This document shows positions 19,235 to 29,567 of a stretch of 64,000 nucleotides of DNA, one piece after another. The notes beneath the pieces are model-generated. The model was given only the letters and a program-made list of their open reading frames with translations, was not told the DNA's origin and ran no database searches. The DNA is taken from NCBI GenBank assembly GCA_028687475.1, contig JAQUAB010000001.1, positions 434,001 through 498,000 on the forward strand, given 5' to 3'. The position numbers and the translations under genes are program-made. Source of the DNA: Candidatus Gracilibacteria bacterium. GTDB taxonomy: Bacteria; Patescibacteriota; Gracilibacteria; BD1-5; UBA2023. Within the stretch, counting starts at the first letter, position 1, and every line of letters starts with the position of its first letter.

Positions 19235-20596
19235 ATGGAACTTCCTCCACGTGTCCGCGGCATGCAAGACATCTTCGGTGAATACCAACGCTACTTCACA
19301 TTTCTGAAGAAAGTAGCACGTCATGAATTCCGTACGAATGGCTTCACTCGTATCACGACTCCAATTCTCGAGATGAAGAGCCTCATCGTGCACTCGACAG
19401 GAGATAGCTCTGATATCGTGACGAAAGAAATGTTCGACTTCACTGATAAGTGAGGTCGTGAAGTCGTCATGAAGCCTGAGAGTACACCTGGTGTTATGCG
19501 CGCCTATCTCGAACACATGCTCGAAGAACCACAGCCAGTTCAGCTCTATTATATCGAGCCGCATTTTCGCTATGACCGTCCTCAGAAAGGTCGTTATCGC
19601 CAGTTTCATCAGGTTGGTGCAGAGATTATCGGAGAAGAAGATCCAATTCTCGATGCGAAAGCTATCTACACGATGAAAAATATCCTTGATGGACTTGGGC
19701 TCCAAGGAACTTACACTATCAAAATTAATTCTCTCGGAATTACGAAAGAACGAGAAAAATACCTTCTCGAACTCCAATCTTTTTTCGAAAACAAGAAGCA
19801 CCTTCTCGATGAGATTGATCTCGCTCGCCTCGAGAAAAATCCACTTCGTCTTCTCGATTCGAAGAATCCTGACGTTCAGGAGCTTCTCAAAATTGCTCCA
19901 AAAATGACTGATTTTCTGAAGAAAGATTCCCTCGAGTTCTACAACAAAGTGAAGGAATATCTCCAGATTCTCGGTGTGGACTACGTAGAAGATCATACGC
20001 TCGTACGTGGACTGGATTACTATTCTCATACAGTGTGGGAATTCGTCGATGGAAGTGGTCGTACGCAAGACGCCTTCGGTGGTGGAGGTCGATATGACGG
20101 GCTTTCGAAGTCTATCGGATGGAAAAATGAGATTCCTGCGGTTGGCTTTGCTTTCGGTGCAGAACGTCTCATCGAAGCGATGATGGAAAATGGAGTCAAA
20201 CTCCGCAACAAGGATCAGATTCATCTCTACATCATGCAACTTGGCGATGAAGCGAAGAAACTCGCTCTTCCACTCAATATCGAAGCGCGACGAAAAGGTA
20301 TCAACAGCCTCATCTCTCTCGGAACTCCATCTATCAAAGTTCAGCTCAAGAAGGCAAACCGTGTCGGTGCACGATTCGTCATCGTCATCGGGATTATGGA
20401 AGCGAAAAAATGAATCTGTCAACTCAAAGACATGAATAAAGGAACTCAAGTAGAAATGCCACTCGATGCAGTTCTCGACGCGGTGATCGCAGAAATCGGA
20501 CAAGAAGCACTTTCCTTCTATCATCCTTCTCGTGATTTTATCATCACTGACAATGCTGTCAGCATCGAAGAATCGAAAAAAATTACGCTTGATTAA
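19235..20596 (+). CDS. hisS: Histidyl-tRNA synthetase
   Basis: 453 residues, class II synthetase. Motif 2 and the histidine-specific loop are clear (RPQKGRYRQFHQVGAEIIGE and VRGLDYYSHTVWEF), with motif 3 GFAFGAERLIEAMM, followed by an anticodon-binding domain (SLGTPSIKVQLKKANRVGARF). It charges tRNA-His. Two TGA codons encode glycines, one after FDFTDK and one before the last 60 residues, so the standard code would cut the enzyme into three pieces. It is followed after 4 bp by a glycosyltransferase gene, probably on one mRNA. An antisense frame of 488 codons on the minus strand is a shadow. Confidence 0.95.
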
Positions 20597-20600
20597 TTGT

Positions 20601-21635
20601 ATGCATCTTCTCGTCGACATACGAACATCGAATCCTACAGACACTCTCACTGAAGATTATGCTGTCGCCTGGGTAGAGCTCTGGAAGACATATCATCCAG
20701 ATGACACGATAACATATCTGGCAAATTCTGAAACTTCCATCCAGAAAAATGTCATTCTCGTACCACGATGATGGGATATTTTTGGGAAGAAAAGAATTGC
20801 CAATCATAAAAACGGGCCTGATCGGATTATTTCTTTCTCGACACTCACACCAATAGATCCACATATTCCTACATTGACACATATTTTCGATAATGCGAGT
20901 CTCCTCTACCCGAGAAGTGAACTGAATTATTTCGAACGGAAGAAAAAAGAAAATGCCTATAAAAAACTCCTCAGAAAATCTCACCATATCGTTGTTCCAC
21001 ATCTCGAAACAGGTATGGAGCTCGTAGAAATATTCGGAATTTCTGAGAAAAAAATATCTGTAATTCCCTATTTTCTTCCAAAAAAAGAATATTCTTCTTT
21101 TACTCTTTTGCATCCATATAGCATAACTCCCATGTACTGGATTGTCGAAGGAACCAGAGGAGATGAATGGAATCCATTCCAGTTGCTCCAAGCATATTCT
21201 CACTATATTCATGAACACAACGGTACAAAACGCCTCATTATCGTTGGTGATCTTGGATCCAATCTCAAATATATTTCTGATTGCATTCGCGGACTCAATA
21301 TCATGGAATATGTGAAAATTATTGGAACTTTGCCAAAATGAGAAAAAAATGCACTTTACGAAAATGCGAGCGGATGGATTTCGCTCGGAAGATACTATAG
21401 TGGATGACCAAACATTGCCTATGCACTTGCCTATGGACTCCCGATTTTATCATCTGATATTGCACCCGTTCGTGATTATGCAGATATCACTGTTCATCCG
21501 AATCACACGGATGAATTCCTCGAAAAGCTTCTTTTTCTCGCCAAACTCCAAACAGGAGGAGAAAAATATATACATAATCCACATGCCATCATGGACGTCT
21601 ATGCTCGTGTGCTGGCAGAGTCAACTTGCAATTAA
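20601..21635 (+). CDS. Glycosyltransferase, GT4-like (GT-B fold)
   Basis: 344 residues. A short N-terminal Rossmann-like half (HLLVDIRTSNPTDTLTEDYA) and a C-terminal GT-B nucleotide-sugar half with RLIIVGDLG, then GRYYSGGPNIAYALAYG and LPILSSDIAPVRDY, the E-x7-E/PxG region of family 4 in weakened form. It would transfer a sugar from a nucleotide donor to a surface polysaccharide or glycoprotein. It starts 4 bp after hisS and is followed by the hsp20 gene. Three TGA glycines occur, including the one in the sugar-binding loop. Confidence 0.7.
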
Positions 21636-21678
21636 GGAAAAGTTGCATAGGATGACTGCAATTTCTTATTTTCTATTT

Positions 21679-22134
21679 ATGGCAAAGATTTTTGGTATTG
21701 GTGCAGAAGATGCACGCGAGACAAAACACCACACAGAAACACATGAGGAATCTTCGGAACATGAAGTCGACGTAGAAATCCGCGAAGAACGCGATCATGA
21801 AGCTGATATTGGACAGATTGCGGTCGATGTACTCGACCTCGCCGAAGAGCTCATCATCGTCGCACCTGTTGCAGGAATCGATCCTGCACTCATCGACATT
21901 GCGCTTTCTCGCAATATTCTCACTATTTCTGGTGAGAGAAAACACGCACCAATATATCTCGATGCGAAAAGAATGCTCGTCGAAGAGTGTTATTATGGAC
22001 CATTTTCTCGATCGATTATTCTCCCAGAGAATCTCGCATTCAATAAGATCAAAGCAACTGTCGACTACAATACTATCATGATTCATGTACCAAAAATATC
22101 TTTCTTTTCAAAGACAATAAAAATCGGGGAATAA
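21679..22134 (+). CDS. Hsp20/alpha-crystallin-like small heat shock protein
   Basis: 151 residues. A charged, histidine-rich N-terminal tail (about 1-45) precedes an alpha-crystallin-type beta-sandwich: EELIIVAPVAGIDPALIDIA, LTISGERK, SRSIILPENL and IMIHVPK. The pattern of strands and the GxR-like spacing fit a small holdase chaperone, though the classical A-x-x-x-G-V-L motif is degenerate. It lies 43 bp downstream of the glycosyltransferase gene. No TGA codon is used. Confidence 0.75.
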   Translation: MAKIFGIGAEDARETKHHTETHEESSEHEVDVEIREERDHEADIGQIAVDVLDLAEELIIVAPVAGIDPALIDIALSRNILTISGERKHAPIYLDAKRMLVEECYYGPFSRSIILPENLAFNKIKATVDYNTIMIHVPKISFFSKTIKIGE

Positions 22135-22138
22135 AATT

Positions 22139-22167
22139 TTGGAGGAAAGAACGAAATAGAGTATACT
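22139..22167 (+). promoter_or_regulatory. Promoter-like site before 22191 gene
   Basis: TTGGAG and TATACT with a 17-bp spacer, about 24 bp before ATG 22191. Confidence 0.4.
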
Positions 22168-22190
22168 CTTGACGAATCTTAATTTTTTCT

Positions 22191-22427
22191 ATGTCTTCAC
22201 AAAATACTACCCCAGAATCAAACGATAATGTCGCAAAGAAAGGAATCAAACGCATGGATGCTGTTGTCACTGGTGTTATTCTTTCTGGAATTATCGCGTC
22301 CATATATGGTGTCTCGAAACTCCGAGAAAAAGAGAAAACGGAAGAAACACACAATGTTCCAGAAATTGAGCCTGTGAAAGAAATTCCAAAAAAATCATTC
22401 TGGAAAAGAATTTTCGGAAAAAAGTAG
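22191..22427 (+). CDS. Small single-helix membrane protein
   Basis: 78 residues: polar N-terminus, one membrane helix (MDAVVTGVILSGIIASIYGV, about 22-41), then a highly charged cytoplasmic tail ending in KRIFGKK. No family recognised. It precedes a secreted-protein gene by 16 bp, so the two may be cotranscribed. Confidence 0.6.
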   Translation: MSSQNTTPESNDNVAKKGIKRMDAVVTGVILSGIIASIYGVSKLREKEKTEETHNVPEIEPVKEIPKKSFWKRIFGKK

Positions 22428-22443
22428 TATATATAATCTCAGA

Positions 22444-23130
22444 ATGCTTATGCGAATTGTTTTCTCATTTCTCATCTTGTGTATCACTTTTTTCACGGCA
22501 CTCAATTCCCTTCATGCGGAAGTGAGCGATGCGGAAGTGATAAGTAAGATAAAAGAGTGTCTGGCGGCGAAAAATCCTCGAAGTATTACGGAGTATACTT
22601 GCCCCAAATGAGATTTCGCGAAAGGAAGTAACAGAGCATTGAGTGATGAAGATATTGCGTATTTTGTTATCATGTCTGTGCGATTCAATGACCTCGACAA
22701 AGAAGCGCTCGAAATAATGCGAAAAATGCAATCAAACAGACAGACTGACGGACTCAGTTGGATTGATTATATCAATACTACTGTCAAACCTTTTGGGACA
22801 AAATACCAAGCAATATGTACAAATATTGGTGGTGATATTAAAACACTATGACTCTGGAAAGCGGAAACAGAGACGCTTCCGACCACTGATAGCTTTCCAC
22901 AAACTTTTTGTAACGATACAGCAAAGAAAAAAGCAAAAGCTTGGGAAAACATGGGATATATTCTCGCGAGCAAAGGAATCGCAAAGTGATACCAGAATGC
23001 GAAAGATACACATGTTGACACAGTCAAAAACAAGTATGAGCAACTCCTAGAAAAGTGGCAATGGTATGAGCGTGTGATTGATACCGCTGTCTCAAAGTTC
23101 ACTGCTTATATTCGAGATCCTGTACAATAA
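22444..23130 (+). CDS. Secreted cysteine-containing protein, unrecognised
   Basis: 228 residues with a signal peptide (RIVFSFLILCITFFTALNSL, cut near HAEVS). The mature part is helical and has four cysteines (KECLAAK, YTCPKG, AICTN, FCNDT), so it probably carries disulfides made by the DsbB system. Three TGA glycines. ATG 22450 is an equally good start. It ends exactly where the convergent gene 23131 begins. Confidence 0.65.
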
Positions 23131-23676
23131 CTATACTGACATCTCTCGCAAATGTGTGATGATGTACCACCATTTCTCTGGATTCGACATTCCCTTCATG
23201 GGAGAATCTTCCGATTTCCGTACATCATAGATAACCTGGCGCACGTCTATCGGAGCATTCCCCTCAACATCAGATTCTTCCACAATATTGATGACTTCCT
23301 CACCAGGAAGTTTTTTATTCTGTGTCGCTTTCGCAACCATTGACTGATATGCTTTGGTTCTGATGTACGTATTGAGCAAATCTTTTTTATCATTTCTCTT
23401 CTCGATAGCGCTATTCGTCGTATTCAGCGAAGCGACATGGTTATTAATCTGGAAATCTTGATACTTATAAAATCCTATGAGATAGAGTTCATAGATAATG
23501 AAGAAAACAAGACCGATCAGAATGTAGAGAAAATGAGTTCGCAAGGGTGTCTTTGTTATTGCATTTCGTACGTGTTTCCCTACAATAACGAGAAATACAT
23601 TTTTTTCCAATCGAGTTATGAAATTTCGTATCTTTCTTTTCTCTTGAATTACTCTTTTTCTCTGAATTCTCTGCAT
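23131..23676 (-). CDS. Single-pass membrane protein with basic N-terminus
   Basis: 181 residues: very basic cytoplasmic N-terminus (RIQRKRVIQEKRKIRNF), one membrane helix (FLYILIGLVFFIIYELYLIG, about 48-67), then an extracytoplasmic part with a coiled-coil-like stretch (SLNTTNSAIEKRNDKKDLLN). The topology resembles a pilus-assembly or division bitopic protein, but no motif proves it. Its 5' end overlaps the divergent FecR-domain gene by 59 bp. Confidence 0.6.
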   Translation of the reverse strand: MQRIQRKRVIQEKRKIRNFITRLEKNVFLVIVGKHVRNAITKTPLRTHFLYILIGLVFFIIYELYLIGFYKYQDFQINNHVASLNTTNSAIEKRNDKKDLLNTYIRTKAYQSMVAKATQNKKLPGEEVINIVEESDVEGNAPIDVRQVIYDVRKSEDSPMKGMSNPEKWWYIITHLREMSV

Positions 23677-24772
23677 GTTCTCATGGAGTGCTTATAGCTA
23701 TTACCAGATGATTCATGCGGATGATCCAGTCACTCCGAGTCTCAGTGTCGTGGAGGGTGAAGCGAAAATCATTCGCGGAGATTATGCTATCGAGCTCGTG
23801 AAAGATGAGACCTATAATCTCGAAGCGAATGATGCCATCGAGACAGCGAAAAACTCGATTGCAACGGTCACATGGCCTGATCATAGTGTCACTCGTCTCG
23901 GATCGAATACACGCATTGTTATCCAGAAAATGATTGCCGATGCAGGATATGAAAACATTCAAATCTCTTTTTCTCTCAAAAAAGGAAAAATATGGTCAAC
24001 CGTCGTGCGCGCGCTCATCGGAGACTCCTATTTCGAGACGAAGCTTCCAAAAAATGACATTGTCGCATGAGTTCGTGGAACCATTTTCGAGATCAATCTC
24101 GATGACAAATATATCCACGCAGTGAATCATGCCGTCACTCTCACGGATAGTTCCCAGAAAAATGTAACGCTTATGCCAGGAGAAGTCGTCGACAGTGAGA
24201 ATATCTGGATCACTCGAGGAAAAGAAATCCTCGACAACGCTTGGGCGCAAGCGAATACGCTCTATGATGCGACGTATATTCAGGAACGTGTCACTTCTCT
24301 GAAGCTTTCTCTTTCTGATAATGCGAATATTCTCGTGAAGAAGTATGATCAGCTTGTACGCTGGATTCTGGAGCATTTCCGAGCATTTCAGGCGCTCAGC
24401 GTTTCCGAACTTCTGAACGCCAATAATGTCACTGAACTTGCGAAATATCCTCAAGAAATCCTGACAACCTATTATCAGCGCATCCAGTGAATCAGCACTC
24501 CTGAAGCACGAGACTCGCTCCGCAATGCACTCTATGAGAAATCTCTTCTCTCAGGTTCAGGAATGGAAAATATTCTCAATACCCTTCGTGTTGGGGCTAT
24601 CTGGGAAACACTTGAGTCCGGAGAGATACTTCCATGAGCACAGAAAATACTCGACGCATGAAGTTCGAAAGTATGAGAAAACCTGAATACCATCAAAACG
24701 CTTCTCATGGAAAAGAATTTCACGGAAGAAGCTCGGAAAATACTCAATACAATTCCTACATTAAAGCCATAG
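23618..24772 (+). CDS. FecR-domain membrane-anchored protein
   Basis: 384 residues. ATG 23618 is chosen because it supplies an N-terminal membrane anchor (FRIFLFSGITLFLGILCMFS) containing two TGA glycines. Residues about 30-180 form a FecR-type beta domain (TPSLSVVEGEAKIIRGD, TRLGSNTRIVIQ, SLKKGKIWSTVVR, VRGTIFEINL, LMPGEVV). The C-terminal part is helical. FecR domains sense or scaffold surface ligands; free-standing ones are common in CPR genomes. The 5' end overlaps the divergent 23131-23676 gene, and the 3' end overlaps the convergent 24756 gene by 17 bp. Confidence 0.7.
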
Positions 24773-26144
24773 CCTCAGCAGTGATAGCTCCAATATTTTG
24801 AATGAGAATGATAACTAGTCCCGCAATAATACTCACTCCAAAACCAGTGAGGACCTTTCATCCATAATGTCGTTCCCCGAATCGATAGGCAATAGATGCT
24901 TTGACAGTGTTGTTGGACATAACGGCAATCAGAATAGTCGTCGTTGCGATAAGCAGTGAGACTTCTCCAGATTTTGCAGCCGTGGAATAAATATAATTCA
25001 CACCATCAACATCAGCTAGTCCTGAGAACAATCCGATAAAATAACTCGAAACTTCGAGTGGAATGATATTTTGGTAGATAACTCCAATCTGAGAAATAAA
25101 CTTGATGAGAACAATCAATCCTGCAAATTGTAATGCAGGAATAAGCTGAAATGGACTTTCATATTCATGCTCTTTTTCACCTATAAGTGCAGTGACTTTT
25201 TCATTTTTTGTCTTGACGTAATAGTAAACGGTCATTCCAACGAGTCCGAGAAACATCACTGTCGCTGGAATCCAAATATTCTCCAGAATAACAATATAGA
25301 GATATGCTGCTACAATAATCACTCGGATAAACATAATACACGATGCGAGAAGTGTCGCGACAGCATAGGAGTTCGCATGTTCTGGATGTTCGGTACTTTT
25401 TCGTGTCATAGCAACGGTCGTCGCAGTAGACGATATGAGTCCACCGACCAATCCGGAAGCAATAATTCATCCTTTATCACCGAGCATTTTCGAGAGGAGA
25501 AAACCCGCATATTCAACACCCGCCATAACCACCACGAAAAACCAAATACTATACGGATTGAAGAATTTCGCATTCAAAACAGGATGTGACCATGCAATAC
25601 CTCCACTATAGAGCCAATTCACCATATCCAGGAGTGAATATTTCACATCTGGAAGAAGCGGAAGAATTACGAGTGCTATAACAGCAAATTTCAAAGAATC
25701 ACCCAACTCTTGCCGAGAAAATCGTGCTTTCCATTTCGTGAAATATTCCTTCGCAGAAAGGAGAATCAAGAGAAAAATCGAAAGAATCACGGCAACAGTA
25801 TAGTGCCCCATCATCGTGATCATACCAATACAGTATGTAATGAATGCAGCATATTCGCTCGTCACTCAAACTCTTCCCTTATAAAAAGCGGAATAGATAT
25901 ACGAAGCTATAATGAGAACTGCAGACATGATAGCACCAATCACTTCCCAGAGATAGAAAGAATTGAATTGATCCAGCCAAACAGCTATCGCACCAAACAA
26001 AGCCATAGAAGCAAAGGAACGAATTCCTCCGAATCATACTGCTCCACCTGTTCGAGTTCCCCCCCATGGTAATTCGCGTTCGGCACCAATAAGACCACCA
26101 AGGACAATAGCAAGAGAAAAACCAATAAAAGTTGAAGGTTCCAT
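24756..26144 (-). CDS. MgtC/SapB-DUF4010 membrane protein
   Basis: 462 residues with about ten to twelve membrane helices. The N-terminal MgtC/SapB half is recognised by FSLAIVLGGLIGAEREL and GGIRSFASMALFGAIA. The DUF4010 half contains GGLISSTATTVAMTRKS and SGLADVDGVNYIYSTAAKSG, the family hallmarks. It is thought to affect cation handling or cell-envelope stress, but no transport reaction is established. TGA glycines occur at several helix positions. Six bases short of sharing its end with the FecR gene, it overlaps it tail to tail by 17 bp. Confidence 0.8.
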
Positions 26145-26192
26145 AAAAAAGAAATTATATCTGTTAGTATAGCAAATGAATTCTAGAAATAC

Positions 26193-26222
26193 AAAAAATC
26201 CCCCTTTACAGAGGGAATTTTT
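26193..26222 (-). terminator. Terminator after the sigma-4/HARE gene
   Basis: AAAATCCCCCTTT...AGAGGGAATTTTT forms a stem with T-runs; it lies just 3' of the minus-strand gene ending at 26233. Confidence 0.6.
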
Positions 26223-26232
26223 AGGATACAGA

Positions 26233-27276
26233 TTATTTTGCTTGGTAGAGGTTACGTCCGACTCGTTCAATATGTTTCTTATTCTGAAGATTCATATAGA
26301 TAGTGGTTGTCTTTACTTTGCGAACCTTGAGAACGCGTGCAGTAATCTCTTCTGTTGAGAGTGGAGTACTCGCCTTCTTGAAAATATCGAGAATCACATC
26401 GAGAACGGTTCCATCACGATATCCCCATTCCTTGAGAACGTAGATACCACGACCAATCAGAACGAATTCTTCATTGCGAATGAGCTCGTTGTGGATGGTA
26501 GAGATCTTCACTGGTTCAGAGAAATATTCAGTGATAGAGTTAGCAATATCGAGAAAGTGCATTGGTTCCTTTTTCTTCTTGAGAACATAGATTGCCTTAT
26601 CCTTCAGTGTTGAAGGATTGAGAATCTTCCACTTTTCGAGACCGACGAATTTCTCTTCTCCCTTCACGATATCGAGATAGATATCCATAACAGAATCAAT
26701 CATCACTGTCTCTACTTTTCCAAACTGTGCAAAAAGATTGATTTTAATCATTTCGTAGAATGGAGCATTTTCCATAATATCTCCTTTTTTCTTGAGAAGC
26801 TTGATTGCTTCTTTATGAATTGCTTCGATGGTTTTCTTCTGGATTTCTGGGAAATGATAATATGTATGAGTTCCGAGTTGTGGTTTTGAACGCTGAAGAT
26901 TGAAGTCTGCTTGTAGAAGAACATCGATAATATTCTCATTCAATACCCCCTGAAAACCTATATCTGCAATGATAGCACTAATCAGACGATCTCGCGTCAT
27001 GACACCTCCGTGCATTTTCAGAAGTTTTTCTCCTGATTCTTGGATAGCCATGAGCGGACTCGAGCGCATAATTCGACCAATCTTCTTGATACCAACATCT
27101 TCGATCTGACGAACACGTTCTCGAGTGATACCATAGGTATCTCCGATTTCTTGGAGTGTTTCTCGTTCACCAGTAAGTCCTATACGACGAGAAATAACAG
27201 TACGCTCTTTTTCTGCGAGAGAATCAAGGATAGTCTTGAATATTCCGTGAACATCAAAAGCTGTAGCAGTAGACAT
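26233..27276 (-). CDS. Sigma-70 region 4/HARE-HTH regulatory protein
   Basis: 347 residues. Residues about 12-70 match sigma-70 region 4 (LAEKERTVISRRIGLTGE, TLQEIGDTYGITRERVRQIE). They are followed by several winged-helix-like modules related to HARE-HTH/RNA polymerase delta subunit (GDIMENAPFYEMIK, KEPMHFLDIANSITEYF, STPLSTEEITARVL). There is no region 2, so it cannot be a complete sigma factor. More likely it binds RNA polymerase beta flap or -35 DNA as an accessory transcription factor. No TGA codon in 347 codons, which suggests high expression. Similar proteins are known from CPR genomes, but their role is not established. Confidence 0.78.
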   Translation of the reverse strand: MSTATAFDVHGIFKTILDSLAEKERTVISRRIGLTGERETLQEIGDTYGITRERVRQIEDVGIKKIGRIMRSSPLMAIQESGEKLLKMHGGVMTRDRLISAIIADIGFQGVLNENIIDVLLQADFNLQRSKPQLGTHTYYHFPEIQKKTIEAIHKEAIKLLKKKGDIMENAPFYEMIKINLFAQFGKVETVMIDSVMDIYLDIVKGEEKFVGLEKWKILNPSTLKDKAIYVLKKKKEPMHFLDIANSITEYFSEPVKISTIHNELIRNEEFVLIGRGIYVLKEWGYRDGTVLDVILDIFKKASTPLSTEEITARVLKVRKVKTTTIYMNLQNKKHIERVGRNLYQAK

Positions 27277-27395
27277 GGGTGTAGACGGTTAAAATTTGAA
27301 AAAGTGTCAATTGCAGATATGCAATATTTGTATAACAATATAGAAGAATAATATTGTTTTTCTGGTAAAGTCAAGGGAATTTGTCGGAACGAACT

Positions 27396-28085
27396 CTAAA
27401 TCGGAAGTGTCATGTTTTTGTCTGCATCCTTTGGACTTCTCGTAGAATGTATCTCTCAGAGAATATCATCATATTCTCAAAAACCTTCTGTATCTTTTTT
27501 GTCGAGATAACTCATAGAAACCCCTGCTACTTTCTCGCTCTGAGAAAAGAAAAAAGCACTCACGAGAATCAATATTGTAGAAGTCAGGGCAATATTAAAA
27601 CCAATTCCGAGCGTTACACCATTCAGTGCGAATTGCGTATATGTCAAAGAAATAAGAATAAAATGAATCATCGCTGTCAGGATCATCGCATCTATAAAAA
27701 CAATCGCTTGTGCGTCGGAAAGACGAAATGGAACGTATGCTCGGATTCTTTCTTTTTTCTCATGAGAAATCAGGAAAAAAATAATCAGAAAAAGTCCGAA
27801 AATAATCCCGTATCCGATGCCACCTGTATAGAGCGAAAAGGCAGAATAAGATTTGCTGATACCATCGAGAAAATGCATATGAATCCACGGGAAAAAAAGT
27901 GAACATAACAGAAAAAAAGTCCAGAGAATAATACTTTTTCCTGCAATATCGAGCTTCTTGCCACCGAAAGTGATACGCGAAAAAAAGTTGAGAATTTGCG
28001 TTTTTAGTTTTCGATTTTTGGAATTCCGTATATAATCCATAAAGTTTTTGAGTAAGGAGAGAAATCTGCTAATACTTGTACTCAT
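27396..28085 (-). CDS. Polytopic membrane protein, unrecognised
   Basis: 229 residues with four hydrophobic segments (about 48-70, 85-110, 130-155 and 165-190) joined by basic loops, plus a polar C-terminal tail reached after TGA glycines at 27477 and beyond, ending at TAG 27396. ATG 28085 is used because the region upstream holds the divergent gene at 28111. No family recognised. It is divergent from the pseudopilin operon with only 25 bp between start codons. Confidence 0.6.
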
Positions 28086-28110
28086 AACCCGTATTTTTTC
28101 AAGTGAATAT

Positions 28111-28368
28111 ATGCGCAACTTTCAGAACAATATCTTCTTCCTTCTCACTGGATTGATACGAGATATTTTTCTGAGCTATAGAGAAAGCTTTTCCCAGCTT
28201 TTTCAGGAAAAAACGAATAAAAAATCTTCTCCTGGAAGGAATACAATATATCGACTGTTTCACCTCATTCTCGTCGCTGGACCAAAAAACTTCCAAAACT
28301 TTCCTTCTGGAATAAAAATAGGTCGCTCACTCTTTGCCCCATTTCTTTTTCTTTTTCGGAAAAAATAA
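28111..28368 (+). CDS. Small protein at the head of the pseudopilin operon
   Basis: 85 residues, hydrophobic N-terminus (NNIFFLLTGLIRDIFL) then basic residues and a C-terminal FLFLFRKK. No TGA. It ends 5 bp before the prepilin gene, so it is probably in the same transcript. I recognise no family; a pilin-operon leader protein or a short membrane protein are both possible. Confidence 0.5.
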   Translation: MRNFQNNIFFLLTGLIRDIFLSYRESFSQLFQEKTNKKSSPGRNTIYRLFHLILVAGPKNFQNFPSGIKIGRSLFAPFLFLFRKK

Positions 28369-28373
28369 TTTCT

Positions 28374-29567
28374 ATGTATTGTTCTCACCCCAAAAATCAA
28401 CATTGATTCACTCTTTTTGAGCTCATTATCAGCATCACAATTTTTTCTCTGATTATGATTAGTGTATTCGATGCTGTTGCCAATATCGGCATCACTCGAA
28501 TCAAAAGTACTCAACGGATTTCTCTTCTCGAAGAACTCTATTCCTTCAGTGAGAAACTCACAATTGGCATCAAGGAATCTGGGACTATCGACTATGAAGA
28601 ATACTGGTGACGAAAACGTGTCGGGCTCAGTAGTATCAACTGACACTATACCAATCCGACTCTCTTTGGAAATTATGGAAAATGATGAGTCGCTGCAACA
28701 GGAAGTGCCAACGACTTTTGAGAATGGCTCTATTATTGTGGAAGTGAAGATTCTTCTTTCATGGGGACGGGCGGATGTTCTAGTCCTGCATACAATTCTC
28801 ACATAGATACCCTTGCAGCGAATACGGATTACACGAATTCCGTGCAACGATATGGTGAATATAAGCTCCAATTCACCGACTACAATGGAAATCGTGATAA
28901 TGATAAAGGTGATGAAGATGGTGATGGAAGTGTAGTCGGTGATGATGACGATGTGAACCTCTGAAATGGTCCAGAGGTTATTAGTAATCCAATGTTAGAA
29001 TTATATCTTATAGACAGTATTCGAAAACAAAGAACTCTCTTCCGAGTTGTGTACAAACAAGATTCCGAAGCACCTCTTGGCATGGGTTGCAGCCCTGAAG
29101 TGGGAAATTTTGCTGGATGTGTTGGGAATGTACAGATTCTCAAAATGAACGGAAAAGATATTGGTATGAATCATGATGGATCCGGAACAACACTCTGAAC
29201 TTTCGATGGAAAAATCGACACTTGGGTCTGTGATCCCGACTGGAAATGTCCTGACGGAAAAACTCTCACCGGTGCATACGGTGTAGTTCCACTGAATAAC
29301 GATAGTGATTGGGTAGATCTTTTCCCTGACTATATCAATGTGAAAAGTCTACGCTTCTATATTTATCCACTCAAAGATCCTTGGCTCTCATGGAAAGCAA
29401 ATGATGATCTCATAACTCCAGGATTTATTAGTCCTTTTCTACATCCATATGTTCGTATGGAACTCACGCTGGGATTCGCATGGAAAAGACGATCCATCAT
29501 CAAAAATGATGACCCAACCATCACTGTTTCTACCACTATAAACCTGGAAGATTATGGAAATGAATAG
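28374..29567 (+). CDS. Type IV pilus/type II secretion-like prepilin
   Basis: 397 residues. The prepilin signal is GFTLFELIISITIFSLIMI: the cleavage glycine of GFTLFEL is encoded by TGA. After the hydrophobic stalk come a helix (RIKSTQRISLLEELYSFSEK) and a cysteine-containing beta-rich head. Residues about 185-210 are very acidic (DEDGDGSVVGDDDD). The expected Glu5 (FELII) for filament assembly is present. It overlaps the next pilin gene by 14 bp and should be matured by a prepilin peptidase not seen here; PilT at 39686 could power retraction. Confidence 0.78.

Noticed and set aside
19184-20650. 488-codon open frame on the minus strand opposite hisS
   Set aside because: It is antisense to an unmistakable histidyl-tRNA synthetase and exists because codon bias of hisS rarely places complementary stops; its composition (Arg/Phe/Glu-rich) is not protein-like.
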